Below, one piece after another: positions 1-6,706 of a stretch of 9,170 bases of DNA (its first letter is position 1; every line of letters begins with the position of its first letter). The stretch covers positions 1-9,170 of the forward strand of contig DAIDJH010000048.1 of assembly GCA_027451425.1 (NCBI GenBank), written 5' to 3'. The notes under the pieces were generated by a model. It worked only from the letters and a program-made list of their open reading frames with translations, made no database searches and was not told the DNA's origin. A program made the position numbers and the translations under genes. The DNA is from Bdellovibrionales bacterium (GTDB lineage Bacteria > Bdellovibrionota > Bdellovibrionia > Bdellovibrionales > UBA1609).

Positions 1-1
1 A

Positions 2-1360
2 AAGTCGGTTGAGTCAATTTTGCGCTCGGTGCTGACGAGCTATGCTTGGACGATCGTCGAAGCGGAAACTGGCAAAGCGGCGGTCGAAGCCGTGCGCTGC
101 CACTCATTCGACTTGGTGCTAATGGATGTGCGCATGCCCGAGATGGACGGGCTTGAAGCCTTACGCGCCATCAAAGAAATCGACCCGCGAATTTTTGTCG
201 TCATCATGACCGCACACAGTAACCTACAGGACGCCGTTACGGCGATCAAATACGGAGCATTCGATTATACCGAGAAACCAATTGAGCCGGACAAACTGAC
301 CAATCTCGTTCAACGCGCGCTTGAAACCAAAGAGACGGTTTCGAACGTCGCGCTTTCAAGCCCGATTTTAGACGATGACGTCGACTCGAAATTTGTCGGC
401 GCTTCAGAAAAAATGCGCGAAGTTTTTAACTTGATCAACCGACTCGCCAATGTCGAGACCACCGTGCTCATCCGCGGCGAAAACGGAACCGGAAAAGAAC
501 TCGTGGCGCGTGCGATTCACCAAAACTCTCCGCAAAAGCATGGACCATTCGTGGCGATCAACTGTGGAGCTATACCTGAAACTTTGATGGAAAGCGAACT
601 GTTCGGTCACGAGCGCGGTTCGTTCACGGGTGCCGTCGAAAGAAAAATCGGTAAATTCCAACTCGCGAACAAAGGCACGCTATTTTTGGATGAAGTCGCC
701 GAACTGAAGCCCGATTTGCAAGTGAAACTTCTGCGCGTATTGCAAGAGCGAAAATTTATGCCTATCGGCTCGAATCGTGAAGTGCGCACCAACGCGCGCA
801 TCGTCGCCGCGACCAACCGTAACCTTGAAAAAATGATTGAAGACGGAATGTTTCGCGAAGATTTCTTTTATCGCCTCAATGTTATGCCGATTTTTATGCC
901 TCCGTTGCGCGACCGCCTTGAAGACTTGAGCGATCTCGTCCAGTTTTTTATCACGAAATTCAACAAGGCGCATGGTCGCACCATCACCGGGATTGCCCCC
1001 GACGCCCTCGACACGTTACGCCGCTACCGTTGGCCGGGGAACATTCGTGAACTTGAAAACGTGATCGAACGCGCGTTTATTGTCGAAAATTCGAATCATA
1101 TTTCGGTGCAGGCACTACCCGAACACATCGTCAACGAAGCGCGAAATAAGGCAAGCATCCCCATATCGGGCAAGTACACCGGACCGCTCAATTACGATCT
1201 GTTTAAAGAAGCCGCCGAAAAGGAATTTATCGAGAGCGCTCTCAAAGCCAACGATGGCAAAATCAACAAGACGGTAGCGCATGCAAACATCCCGAAGAAT
1301 ACGCTTCTGCGCAAAATCAAAAAGTACAACATCGACGTTAGCAAATTCGCGAAAGATTAG
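2..1360 (+). CDS. Sigma-54-dependent response regulator, NtrC family (5' end outside the window)
   Basis: This is a two-component response regulator that, when phosphorylated, would use ATP to open sigma-54 RNA polymerase promoters. Numbering from the TTG at base 20, the receiver domain spans about residues 1-100, with phospho-acceptor Asp36 in LMDVRMPEMDG, Thr64 and Lys86 (EKP). The AAA+ domain covers about 125-360, with Walker A GENGTGKE (153-160), the sigma-54 contact loop GSFTGA (200-205, a variant of GAFTGA), Walker B GTLFLDEV (219-226) and the RWPGNIREL arginine/sensor-II segment. A Fis-type helix-turn-helix ends the protein (NKTVAHANIPKNTLLRKIKKY). The reading frame stays open upstream to base 2 (K-S-V-E-S-I), and the first beta strand with its acidic DD pair is missing. 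The gene is therefore cut by the window edge and the TTG is probably not the start. No cognate histidine kinase is visible and its targets are unknown. It points towards the LPS block but is on the opposite strand. Confidence 0.95.
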   Translation, partial: KSVESILRSVLTSYAWTIVEAETGKAAVEAVRCHSFDLVLMDVRMPEMDGLEALRAIKEIDPRIFVVIMTAHSNLQDAVTAIKYGAFDYTEKPIEPDKLTNLVQRALETKETVSNVALSSPILDDDVDSKFVGASEKMREVFNLINRLANVETTVLIRGENGTGKELVARAIHQNSPQKHGPFVAINCGAIPETLMESELFGHERGSFTGAVERKIGKFQLANKGTLFLDEVAELKPDLQVKLLRVLQERKFMPIGSNREVRTNARIVAATNRNLEKMIEDGMFREDFFYRLNVMPIFMPPLRDRLEDLSDLVQFFITKFNKAHGRTITGIAPDALDTLRRYRWPGNIRELENVIERAFIVENSNHISVQALPEHIVNEARNKASIPISGKYTGPLNYDLFKEAAEKEFIESALKANDGKINKTVAHANIPKNTLLRKIKKYNIDVSKFAKD

Positions 1361-1369
1361 TGCGTTACA

Positions 1370-2509
1370 TCAGACGGGCGCGCGCCTTTCTGACTCGGCG
1401 GCCGATTTTACGTATGGTTCGACCGCATTCATCACCATCTCGGCTGTGATTTTCTTCATGCATTCGTGAGTGCCCAGCGGACATTCTTTATGCCCGTGGC
1501 GCCCACACGGTCGACAACCTAAATCTATTTGTACGACGGCGGATTCATTCGTCCACGGACGATAACCTTGACGAAGCACCGTAGGGCCAAAAATCCCCAC
1601 GACCGGCCGCCCGGCCGCCGCAGCAAGATGCATTGAGCCGCTGTCGTTTGCAACGATGACTTCGGCACGCGACATCAACGCGTGCAAATGCACAAGGTCA
1701 AAGCGCCCGGCAAGCGATCGCACCTCTATATGGGCATGAGCCTCAGGTCGCATATACGTTTTGGCATGAATGTCACGAATGCTTTCGCAAACTTCGCGTT
1801 CGTTGCGAGTGCCCACTAAGTACACATTCAACCCTTGCTCTTTAAGTCTTTTAATCAATTCGGAGTACCCGTTCGACGTCCATTGCTTTGTGGTCCACTG
1901 ACTCGACGGCGCGATCACAGCATAAGGCCGTTTCACTTGTGCGAGAACTTGCTCTAAAGCGACTTTGTCGCACTCTACGGCCATCGAGTATTCGACAGGC
2001 AACGGATGGGGCCACGAGAGCATACTCGTCTTTGTGTGTAAATTGTTTTGCTCTCCGCTCAAATAAATTTGCTTAAACTGTTCATCAGTAGACGGATCAA
2101 TTGGCGACAAAAGCGCCAAAGCACGAAGCGGTTCTGGCAAATTCATGGGCCGCTGAACGCGCAAATTAAAAAACGGTCGATTCCACCATTGTTGATAGGA
2201 AATTTTTTGTTCAGCGCGAATATTCCGAAGCGCAAGTGCCGTGCGTACGGATTGATGAACCGAAACCAAATACCGGATGGAGTGACGCGATAGCCGTTCA
2301 CGAAATTCTTCAAGCCCGGTGATGTTGCGCTTATCAAGTTCGAGAACTTCGTCGACAAGCCCAAGTCGTTCAAAGAAATCGCCGTAGCCGGGGCGGCAAA
2401 CAAAAATAAGCGAGCTTTGCGCGTCGATTTTTTTAAGCCGGCGAATCAGCGGTATAGTCAGTAGGGCGTCGCCCAAAAATGCGGTTTGAAAGATGACGTT
2501 GGTTTGCAC
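1370..2509 (-). CDS. Glycosyltransferase family 9, heptosyltransferase II (WaaF)-like
   Basis: Probable ADP-heptose:LPS heptosyltransferase that adds an inner-core sugar on the cytoplasmic face of the inner membrane. The 379 residues fit the family (about 350). The N-terminus has the family opening strand followed by FLGDALLTIPLIRRL, where Asp14 aligns with the catalytic Asp of E. coli WaaC/WaaF. The C-terminal donor-binding half has NDSGSMHLAAAAGRP (Asp289) and GIFGPT. After it comes the Cys cluster C332-x2-C335-x7-C343-x6-C350, common in WaaF-like proteins of this type. The start is GTG at 2507-2509. The catalytic motif begins within a few residues of it, there is no later Met before the motif, and GGGAG lies 9 bases upstream. 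This makes a 77-base overlap with the preceding GT9 gene real rather than a start-site error. Heptose as donor is inferred from family; another core sugar cannot be excluded. Confidence 0.88.
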   Translation of the reverse strand: MQTNVIFQTAFLGDALLTIPLIRRLKKIDAQSSLIFVCRPGYGDFFERLGLVDEVLELDKRNITGLEEFRERLSRHSIRYLVSVHQSVRTALALRNIRAEQKISYQQWWNRPFFNLRVQRPMNLPEPLRALALLSPIDPSTDEQFKQIYLSGEQNNLHTKTSMLSWPHPLPVEYSMAVECDKVALEQVLAQVKRPYAVIAPSSQWTTKQWTSNGYSELIKRLKEQGLNVYLVGTRNEREVCESIRDIHAKTYMRPEAHAHIEVRSLAGRFDLVHLHALMSRAEVIVANDSGSMHLAAAAGRPVVGIFGPTVLRQGYRPWTNESAVVQIDLGCRPCGRHGHKECPLGTHECMKKITAEMVMNAVEPYVKSAAESERRAPV

Positions 2510-3620
2510 CCCTGACCACTCCCGCGAGGATGGATTTCAGATCGACAAGATCATAACACATCGGCGACTTGTGACAAGCACGAGACCAGCACGGCGAACA
2601 TCGAGCGCTCGTCAAAACTTTCACGCCACGGTCATACAAATCGATCTCATGCGCGCACGTCGGGCCAAACCACGCCACCACCCATTTTTTCATCGCTATC
2701 GCGAGGTGCATGCCAAGACTATCCCCCGTAACAACTATGTCGCATGCCGCAACACTGACAAGTCCGTCACGCAGCCCACGGGTCGTCGGAGAATCGATTG
2801 CCGGCAAGCCATGAGCGATACGTTGGTTTCGACTGGTGTCTTCCGGGCCACCTAAAAGTACAACTGAATGCCCCATCGACGACAACGCCGACACCAACTG
2901 TCGATTTGATTCCACCGGTAACTTCTTATAGGGGATGACATCGCTACAGCCCGTGTTCAACCCGACGATCAACTGGCTCGGTTTTGCCCACAACTTTCTA
3001 CGCTCCGCAACCTCTCGCCACTCTCGGTCACTGAGTCGAAGATCGTATTCGTCGCGATCAAAATTTGTGAGTTCCAATGCCTCGGCCATGAGCTCCGTCT
3101 CAGGTCGCGTGTTTTCAAAGAACTTTTTTTGGTTAGATAAACCGATCTGCCATAAATTTTCAGCGGCGGGAGTGGCTGGAACAATCGCACCCGTGCGCGC
3201 CTGCGCGACAAATCCGAATATCTGATCAACTTGAGTTTGTTTAAGCACGCCGACCGCAACGAGCGACTTATCGACACAAAAACCGACATCAAATTCAAGA
3301 GCCGCCAGCGCCAGCATGTCATCACGCGATGTCGTCAGAACACGATCAATCAACGGGTGGCTGCGTAGAAGCGCGTCGGTCGGCGCTTGCGTGACCCAGG
3401 TTAAATGGCATCCTGCATATTTTTTATGAATCGCGCGCAGAAGGGATGTCGAGCGAACAACCGCGCCCATTGCCCCCAAATGAATAAACAGGACCCTGGT
3501 TTTCACAAGATCGCGACTTGCGCAATTTTCTTTGCAACCGTCAGCGCCCGCGGTATTGTTCGGTGAACTTGCGTTGTGGCGCCCGCATGGCTTGTAACCG
3601 TTGAAATGACGGCAATGCAT
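2433..3620 (-). CDS. Divergent glycosyltransferase family 9 protein with N-terminal Cys-rich segment
   Basis: GT9-fold protein, probably an LPS core or surface glycan enzyme, but functionally uncertain. About 395 residues from the ATG at 3618-3620. The in-frame ATG at 3627-3629 would add three residues (MAE), but its AGGA is only 1 base away, whereas the same AGGA is 10 bases from the chosen ATG. Residues 1-40 form a leader with Cys3, His5, Cys12, Cys29 and Cys33 around HFNGYKPCGRH. The GT9 domain then begins at about residue 42 (RVLFIHLGAMGAVVRSTSLL). Where the family has Gly-Asp, this protein has Gly-Ala (Ala53), so the usual catalytic Asp is absent. The donor-site half is recognisable (VVTGDSLGMHLAIA, WFGPT), followed by CSPCWSRACHKSPMC (Cys341, 344, 349, 355). 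The last 25 or so residues are encoded in the overlap with the next gene and look unconserved. It probably has a role related to its neighbour, but the exact substrate is unknown. Confidence 0.85.
   Translation of the reverse strand: MHCRHFNGYKPCGRHNASSPNNTAGADGCKENCASRDLVKTRVLFIHLGAMGAVVRSTSLLRAIHKKYAGCHLTWVTQAPTDALLRSHPLIDRVLTTSRDDMLALAALEFDVGFCVDKSLVAVGVLKQTQVDQIFGFVAQARTGAIVPATPAAENLWQIGLSNQKKFFENTRPETELMAEALELTNFDRDEYDLRLSDREWREVAERRKLWAKPSQLIVGLNTGCSDVIPYKKLPVESNRQLVSALSSMGHSVVLLGGPEDTSRNQRIAHGLPAIDSPTTRGLRDGLVSVAACDIVVTGDSLGMHLAIAMKKWVVAWFGPTCAHEIDLYDRGVKVLTSARCSPCWSRACHKSPMCYDLVDLKSILAGVVRGANQRHLSNRIFGRRPTDYTADSPA
2519..2523 (-). promoter_or_regulatory. Shine-Dalgarno for the GTG-started GT9 gene
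   Basis: GGGAG on the minus strand sits 9 bases before the GTG at 2507-2509, inside the coding region of the preceding gene. It decides the start of the downstream heptosyltransferase-like gene in favour of the long overlap. Confidence 0.6.
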
Positions 3621-3630
3621 TTCGGCCATG

Positions 3631-3634
3631 TCCT
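3631..3634 (-). promoter_or_regulatory. Probable Shine-Dalgarno deciding between two ATGs
   Basis: AGGA on the minus strand is 1 base before the ATG at 3627-3629 (too close) and 10 bases before the ATG at 3618-3620, favouring the second. The 77 bases between this gene's first ATG and the stop of the lipoprotein gene hold no convincing promoter or terminator. Confidence 0.4.
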
Positions 3635-3706
3635 ATTTTAACACCACACGAAGCGATCCCAGTAGGCCAGTTGCAAGCGCTAGCATGGGTCTATCCGCAG
3701 CGCATG

Positions 3707-4822
3707 TCACGTACCTTTGTCGAGGCTTTTCAACTTTGCGATCAAAGAACCAATTTTTATTTTACATTCGATTTTGACCGGAAATTTTCGGTCGTCGTCG
3801 GTCAGCCAAATGTAGTTTTCGCCAGTTGGTTGAAATCGGCCGGCCAGATGAAAGGACGGTTGCACCACAAGAGTCTTAAAATCACCAGCCTTTGTATGCA
3901 GAGTTTCACGACGTAAAACTTGGCCGTTAAAAACATAATTCTTACCGTTGTCGCTCACGCGAAACGCGAGCTTTTTACCAGGTTGAAGCGTAAACGTCCG
4001 CAGATAAAAAATCGCGCTGATGACATTTTGCGTGTAGGGGTCGATCGCCCACTGCAGTTTTCTCTCTTGTCCATGGCTGTGACCGCGGTGAATCACTTTT
4101 TCCCACAAAGTGGCTTCATTTTTATTCGAATCAAAAAAGACCTTCGTCTCCTTTTGCTGAGCCGATTCATGCATGTCGATGGAATACGTTATCGGAACCA
4201 GCGATTCGAAATCCACGAACGTTTCAGCAAAATCCTCGACTGAGTAAAATAGCGAAAAGGCTTTGTTCGATTCAGCGCCAACCGTGAAATCGTACGCTTT
4301 TTTGCTATTCACAATTTTGTAGGGTAACACCTTGAGCGAGAGGTCACCTGCCACAATGTTAAAATACGTCACCGAAAAAATTACTTCTTCACCGGGCCGA
4401 AACGGATCGATCTTGGGGCGGCGGCCAATGAATCCCTCTGAATCTTCGAGCGTCGGCAAATGAACGGCGCTTTCACTCGCTTCTAGCATGGGCACCTTTT
4501 TTCTCCGTTTGTAATGACGTTTTACCCATCGACAATGCTTACAATAGTACTTGCGATGTTTGAGACGACTCTTATGCCAATGTTTATAGCGACGCTTGGT
4601 TGCCGCCACTTTTTCCGGCGTTGCCGCCCCCCCAGCGTTCGAAATTTTAACGAACTTCGCATACTCTTCGTTGATATCTTTAAATCGCGCCGAGCTCTCC
4701 TGCATCACCTTTTTGCTGGAGCAGCCCGTGAGCACCACGACACTTAGACTTGTAACAAGAAGGGCACTCAAGACGCGAAACGCGAACCTTAAAATGCCAT
4801 TTAATAGCGGAATTCTTTCCAT
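3707..4822 (-). CDS. DUF3108-domain lipoprotein with a highly basic segment
   Basis: Predicted exported lipoprotein of unknown function, 371 residues from the ATG at 4820-4822. The N-terminus is a signal peptide: Arg residues, a hydrophobic core (about 17-30) and the lipobox LTGC, with lipidated Cys34. Ser at the next positions suggests outer-membrane sorting by the E. coli rule. A Glu/Lys linker leads to residues 76-109, where 23 of 34 residues are Lys, Arg or His, including one CKHC. The DUF3108 domain fills about 139-365, starting FRPGEEVIFSVTYFNIVAG and ending with GENYIWLTDDDRKFPVKIE, a beta-rich periplasmic fold. An upstream ATG at 4865-4867 would add 15 residues and push Cys to position 49, a less usual signal length; the Shine-Dalgarno evidence is weak for either. 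The chosen start overlaps the acyltransferase stop by 22 bases. Operon position implies an envelope or LPS-linked role, but the family function is not established. Confidence 0.85.
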   Translation of the reverse strand: MERIPLLNGILRFAFRVLSALLVTSLSVVVLTGCSSKKVMQESSARFKDINEEYAKFVKISNAGGAATPEKVAATKRRYKHWHKSRLKHRKYYCKHCRWVKRHYKRRKKVPMLEASESAVHLPTLEDSEGFIGRRPKIDPFRPGEEVIFSVTYFNIVAGDLSLKVLPYKIVNSKKAYDFTVGAESNKAFSLFYSVEDFAETFVDFESLVPITYSIDMHESAQQKETKVFFDSNKNEATLWEKVIHRGHSHGQERKLQWAIDPYTQNVISAIFYLRTFTLQPGKKLAFRVSDNGKNYVFNGQVLRRETLHTKAGDFKTLVVQPSFHLAGRFQPTGENYIWLTDDDRKFPVKIECKIKIGSLIAKLKSLDKGT

Positions 4823-5676
4823 CGTCGGTGAACCCACATCCACTGTTCCGGATGCTTGCGCACCCATTCTTCAATCTTGTCACAGTAGCGTTGAGTGTTC
4901 ACCTGGATATTTCGCTCTTTATCACCCGTGTCGACAAACGGGATTTCCGGTTCAAAAACGACAGCAGTACGACCGTCGGCTAGGCGATAGGTCAAAGCCG
5001 GAATGACGGGTGCGCGCGATCGCTCCACCAAAACGGCCAAGCCCATCGGCGTGCCAGTTTCACGACCGAAAAACTTCGTCTTGATTCCGATTGGCGGACC
5101 CAAAAACTGATCCAGCACAAACCCAATGATCTCGTTCTGTTTCAGCTTTTTTAATATCGTCAAACTCGATTTTCGATCGGGGATCAAGTCTAGTCCAAAG
5201 CGCCGCCGGATTTGAAACCAAAAATCATTCAGCGCACGCCACTTGAACTCCTTCGTGATCGACGACAGCCGGATCCCATTGAGCGCAAATGCGACAGTCG
5301 CCCAATCGCCATTACCGATATGAGAAACCAAAAGAAATGCGCCCTTACCCTGCTTTTGCGCGTTTCGTATATTGTCGAGCCCTTGGACTTCGAAATGATC
5401 CGCATAATCTTCGAGCTCGGCCGCCGGCAATCGTAAAAATTCGACGAAGGCTCGACCCAAATGGCAGATCGACTTGCGTGCAGTCGTCACTCTTTTTTTC
5501 TCGGACCAATCGGGAAAACAGTTACGCAAATTTTCAAGAGCAACGCCACGTCGAATGCGAAAAATGTCGAACCAAATAATGCCCAAAAAATCGCCGATCG
5601 CCATTTGTACCGACATCGGTAGGCGATTCACCACCTGTGATAATAAATTAATGAACGCAACTGAGAATTTTCTCAT
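4801..5676 (-). CDS. Lipid A biosynthesis acyltransferase, LpxL/HtrB/MsbB family
   Basis: Late (secondary) acyltransferase that moves a fatty acid from acyl-ACP onto a hydroxyl of the primary acyl chains of lipid A, at the cytoplasmic side of the inner membrane. The protein has 291 residues (E. coli LpxL has 306). It shows an amphipathic/hydrophobic N-terminus (about 5-40), the family motif H-x4-D as SHIGNGDW (His119, Asp124), a FVLDQFLGP segment matching the family's second block, a G-x-PMGLAVLVERSRAPVIP block, and the ending EQWMWVHRRWK. The start ATG at 5674-5676 overlaps lpxK by 29 bases and has only a weak ribosome site. Met21 is possible but would remove the family's N-terminal helix. 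This is the only late acyltransferase in the window. Whether it needs Kdo first, as LpxL does in E. coli, cannot be told; waaA is not next to it. Confidence 0.93.
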   Translation of the reverse strand: MRKFSVAFINLLSQVVNRLPMSVQMAIGDFLGIIWFDIFRIRRGVALENLRNCFPDWSEKKRVTTARKSICHLGRAFVEFLRLPAAELEDYADHFEVQGLDNIRNAQKQGKGAFLLVSHIGNGDWATVAFALNGIRLSSITKEFKWRALNDFWFQIRRRFGLDLIPDRKSSLTILKKLKQNEIIGFVLDQFLGPPIGIKTKFFGRETGTPMGLAVLVERSRAPVIPALTYRLADGRTAVVFEPEIPFVDTGDKERNIQVNTQRYCDKIEEWVRKHPEQWMWVHRRWKEFRY

Positions 5677-6676
5677 ATAACCATTTGACCCGTAAGCTTA
5701 ATTTTGGCCGCAGTTCAGCTTGCCAGAACAGGTCGCTTTCATGCGTTAGTGGACGGAGTTTAACCGCGTCTTTCTCCGTTGTTAAAATTCTCTTCGCTTT
5801 GTAACTGCGCGAAACCGCCACCACCTTTTGAATCTCGCCACGTGAATACTTGTGATGATCGCGAAATACGAAATGTTTTTTAACATCGAAATTTTTCGCA
5901 ATCAATGTTTCAAAAGCGCGCGGATTACCAATCCCTGAAACTAAAGTCACCGTTTCAAATTCGCGCGGCTCAACAGTGTCATGTCCATCAAGGCGAATGA
6001 GCTGGCGCACATAGTATTCCGATTCAATCACCGGGATCTCACGCCCCCCGATTGTTTCGTCGATAAATTCAATAACGGCTTGCTTACGCGCCGGAGAAAC
6101 CAAATTTACTTTATTAAGAATGATGCAATCGGCCCGACGCAAGGCTCGAGCTGCCTCGCGCCCACGCCCGGCAGGGATAACCGCGTAATTTTCAATAGGC
6201 TCCATGCAGTCCACCACAACAATATCGACCTCACGGTGCAGTCGTCGATGTTGAAATGCATCGTCGGCAAAAATCACTTTCACATTCGGATTTTCGGCCA
6301 ACAGTTGCTGCGCGACCTTCACGCGATCGCGCCCGACATACACCGGTATGTTGAGAAAGCGATCCGCTACCATCGTTGGCTCATCGCCGAATGTGGCCGG
6401 GTCAGCTCCCGCCGGCACTCGCGCTATCGACGATTCAAACCGTCCCTTGTAACCGCGCGATATAACTGCCGCGCTCAAATGATTTTCGATTGCCCATCGC
6501 AGAAGTTCACAGATGATTGGCGTTTTACCCGTTCCGCCCAAAGTCAAGTTGCCGACGCTAATTACGGGGACAGGCAGGGATTGCACGCGCCATATCCCTC
6601 GGTCGTAAAACCAATTACGAATGCTCATGATGAATCTGTATACTACGCTCAAAGGACGGAGAAAAATTCTCATCAT
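5648..6676 (-). CDS. lpxK: Tetraacyldisaccharide 4'-kinase LpxK
   Basis: ATP-dependent membrane-associated kinase that phosphorylates the 4' position of the tetraacyl disaccharide 1-phosphate to give lipid IVA. The 342 residues are close to the E. coli enzyme (328). An N-terminal membrane-anchoring helix region (about 1-25) precedes SVGNLTLGGTGKTP, the Walker A loop with Lys51. ISRGYKG (72-78), GDEP (97-100), FADDAFQHRR (137-145, usually DDGFQHR) and IPAGRGREAARALRRAD follow in the family order. Two consecutive ATGs (6671-6676) could start it. No clear Shine-Dalgarno is seen in the 30-base gap after lpxB, so it may rely on translation of the upstream gene. The last 29 bases overlap the acyltransferase. 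If this organism has the phosphate-free lipid A described for Bdellovibrio bacteriovorus, an intact LpxK would need explaining; here all motifs look functional. Confidence 0.96.
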   Translation of the reverse strand: MMRIFLRPLSVVYRFIMSIRNWFYDRGIWRVQSLPVPVISVGNLTLGGTGKTPIICELLRWAIENHLSAAVISRGYKGRFESSIARVPAGADPATFGDEPTMVADRFLNIPVYVGRDRVKVAQQLLAENPNVKVIFADDAFQHRRLHREVDIVVVDCMEPIENYAVIPAGRGREAARALRRADCIILNKVNLVSPARKQAVIEFIDETIGGREIPVIESEYYVRQLIRLDGHDTVEPREFETVTLVSGIGNPRAFETLIAKNFDVKKHFVFRDHHKYSRGEIQKVVAVSRSYKAKRILTTEKDAVKLRPLTHESDLFWQAELRPKLSLRVKWLYEKILSCVH

Positions 6677-6706
6677 ATTTAGTTTATGCTCGCCGTTGTG
6701 CTCAAT

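Noticed and set aside
1377..1386. GGCGCGCGCC palindrome followed by tttct, as a possible terminator
   Set aside because: A hairpin needs a loop, leaving only about 3 bp of stem, and the T run is short. It also lies within the C-terminal codons of the minus-strand GT9 gene.
3636..3684. TTGCAA and TAAAAT on the minus strand upstream of the second GT9 gene as a promoter
   Set aside because: The spacing is about 30 bases rather than 17, and the -10-like element is almost on the start codon.
4680..4883. 67-codon minus-strand frame across the acyltransferase/lipoprotein junction
   Set aside because: It is a shadow frame covering the real lipoprotein signal peptide in another frame; no domain or ribosome site supports it.
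5981..6682. Open 233-codon frame on the plus strand opposite lpxK
   Set aside because: It is antisense to a well-conserved kinase, shows no recognisable domain, and its length is explained by codon bias of the real gene.
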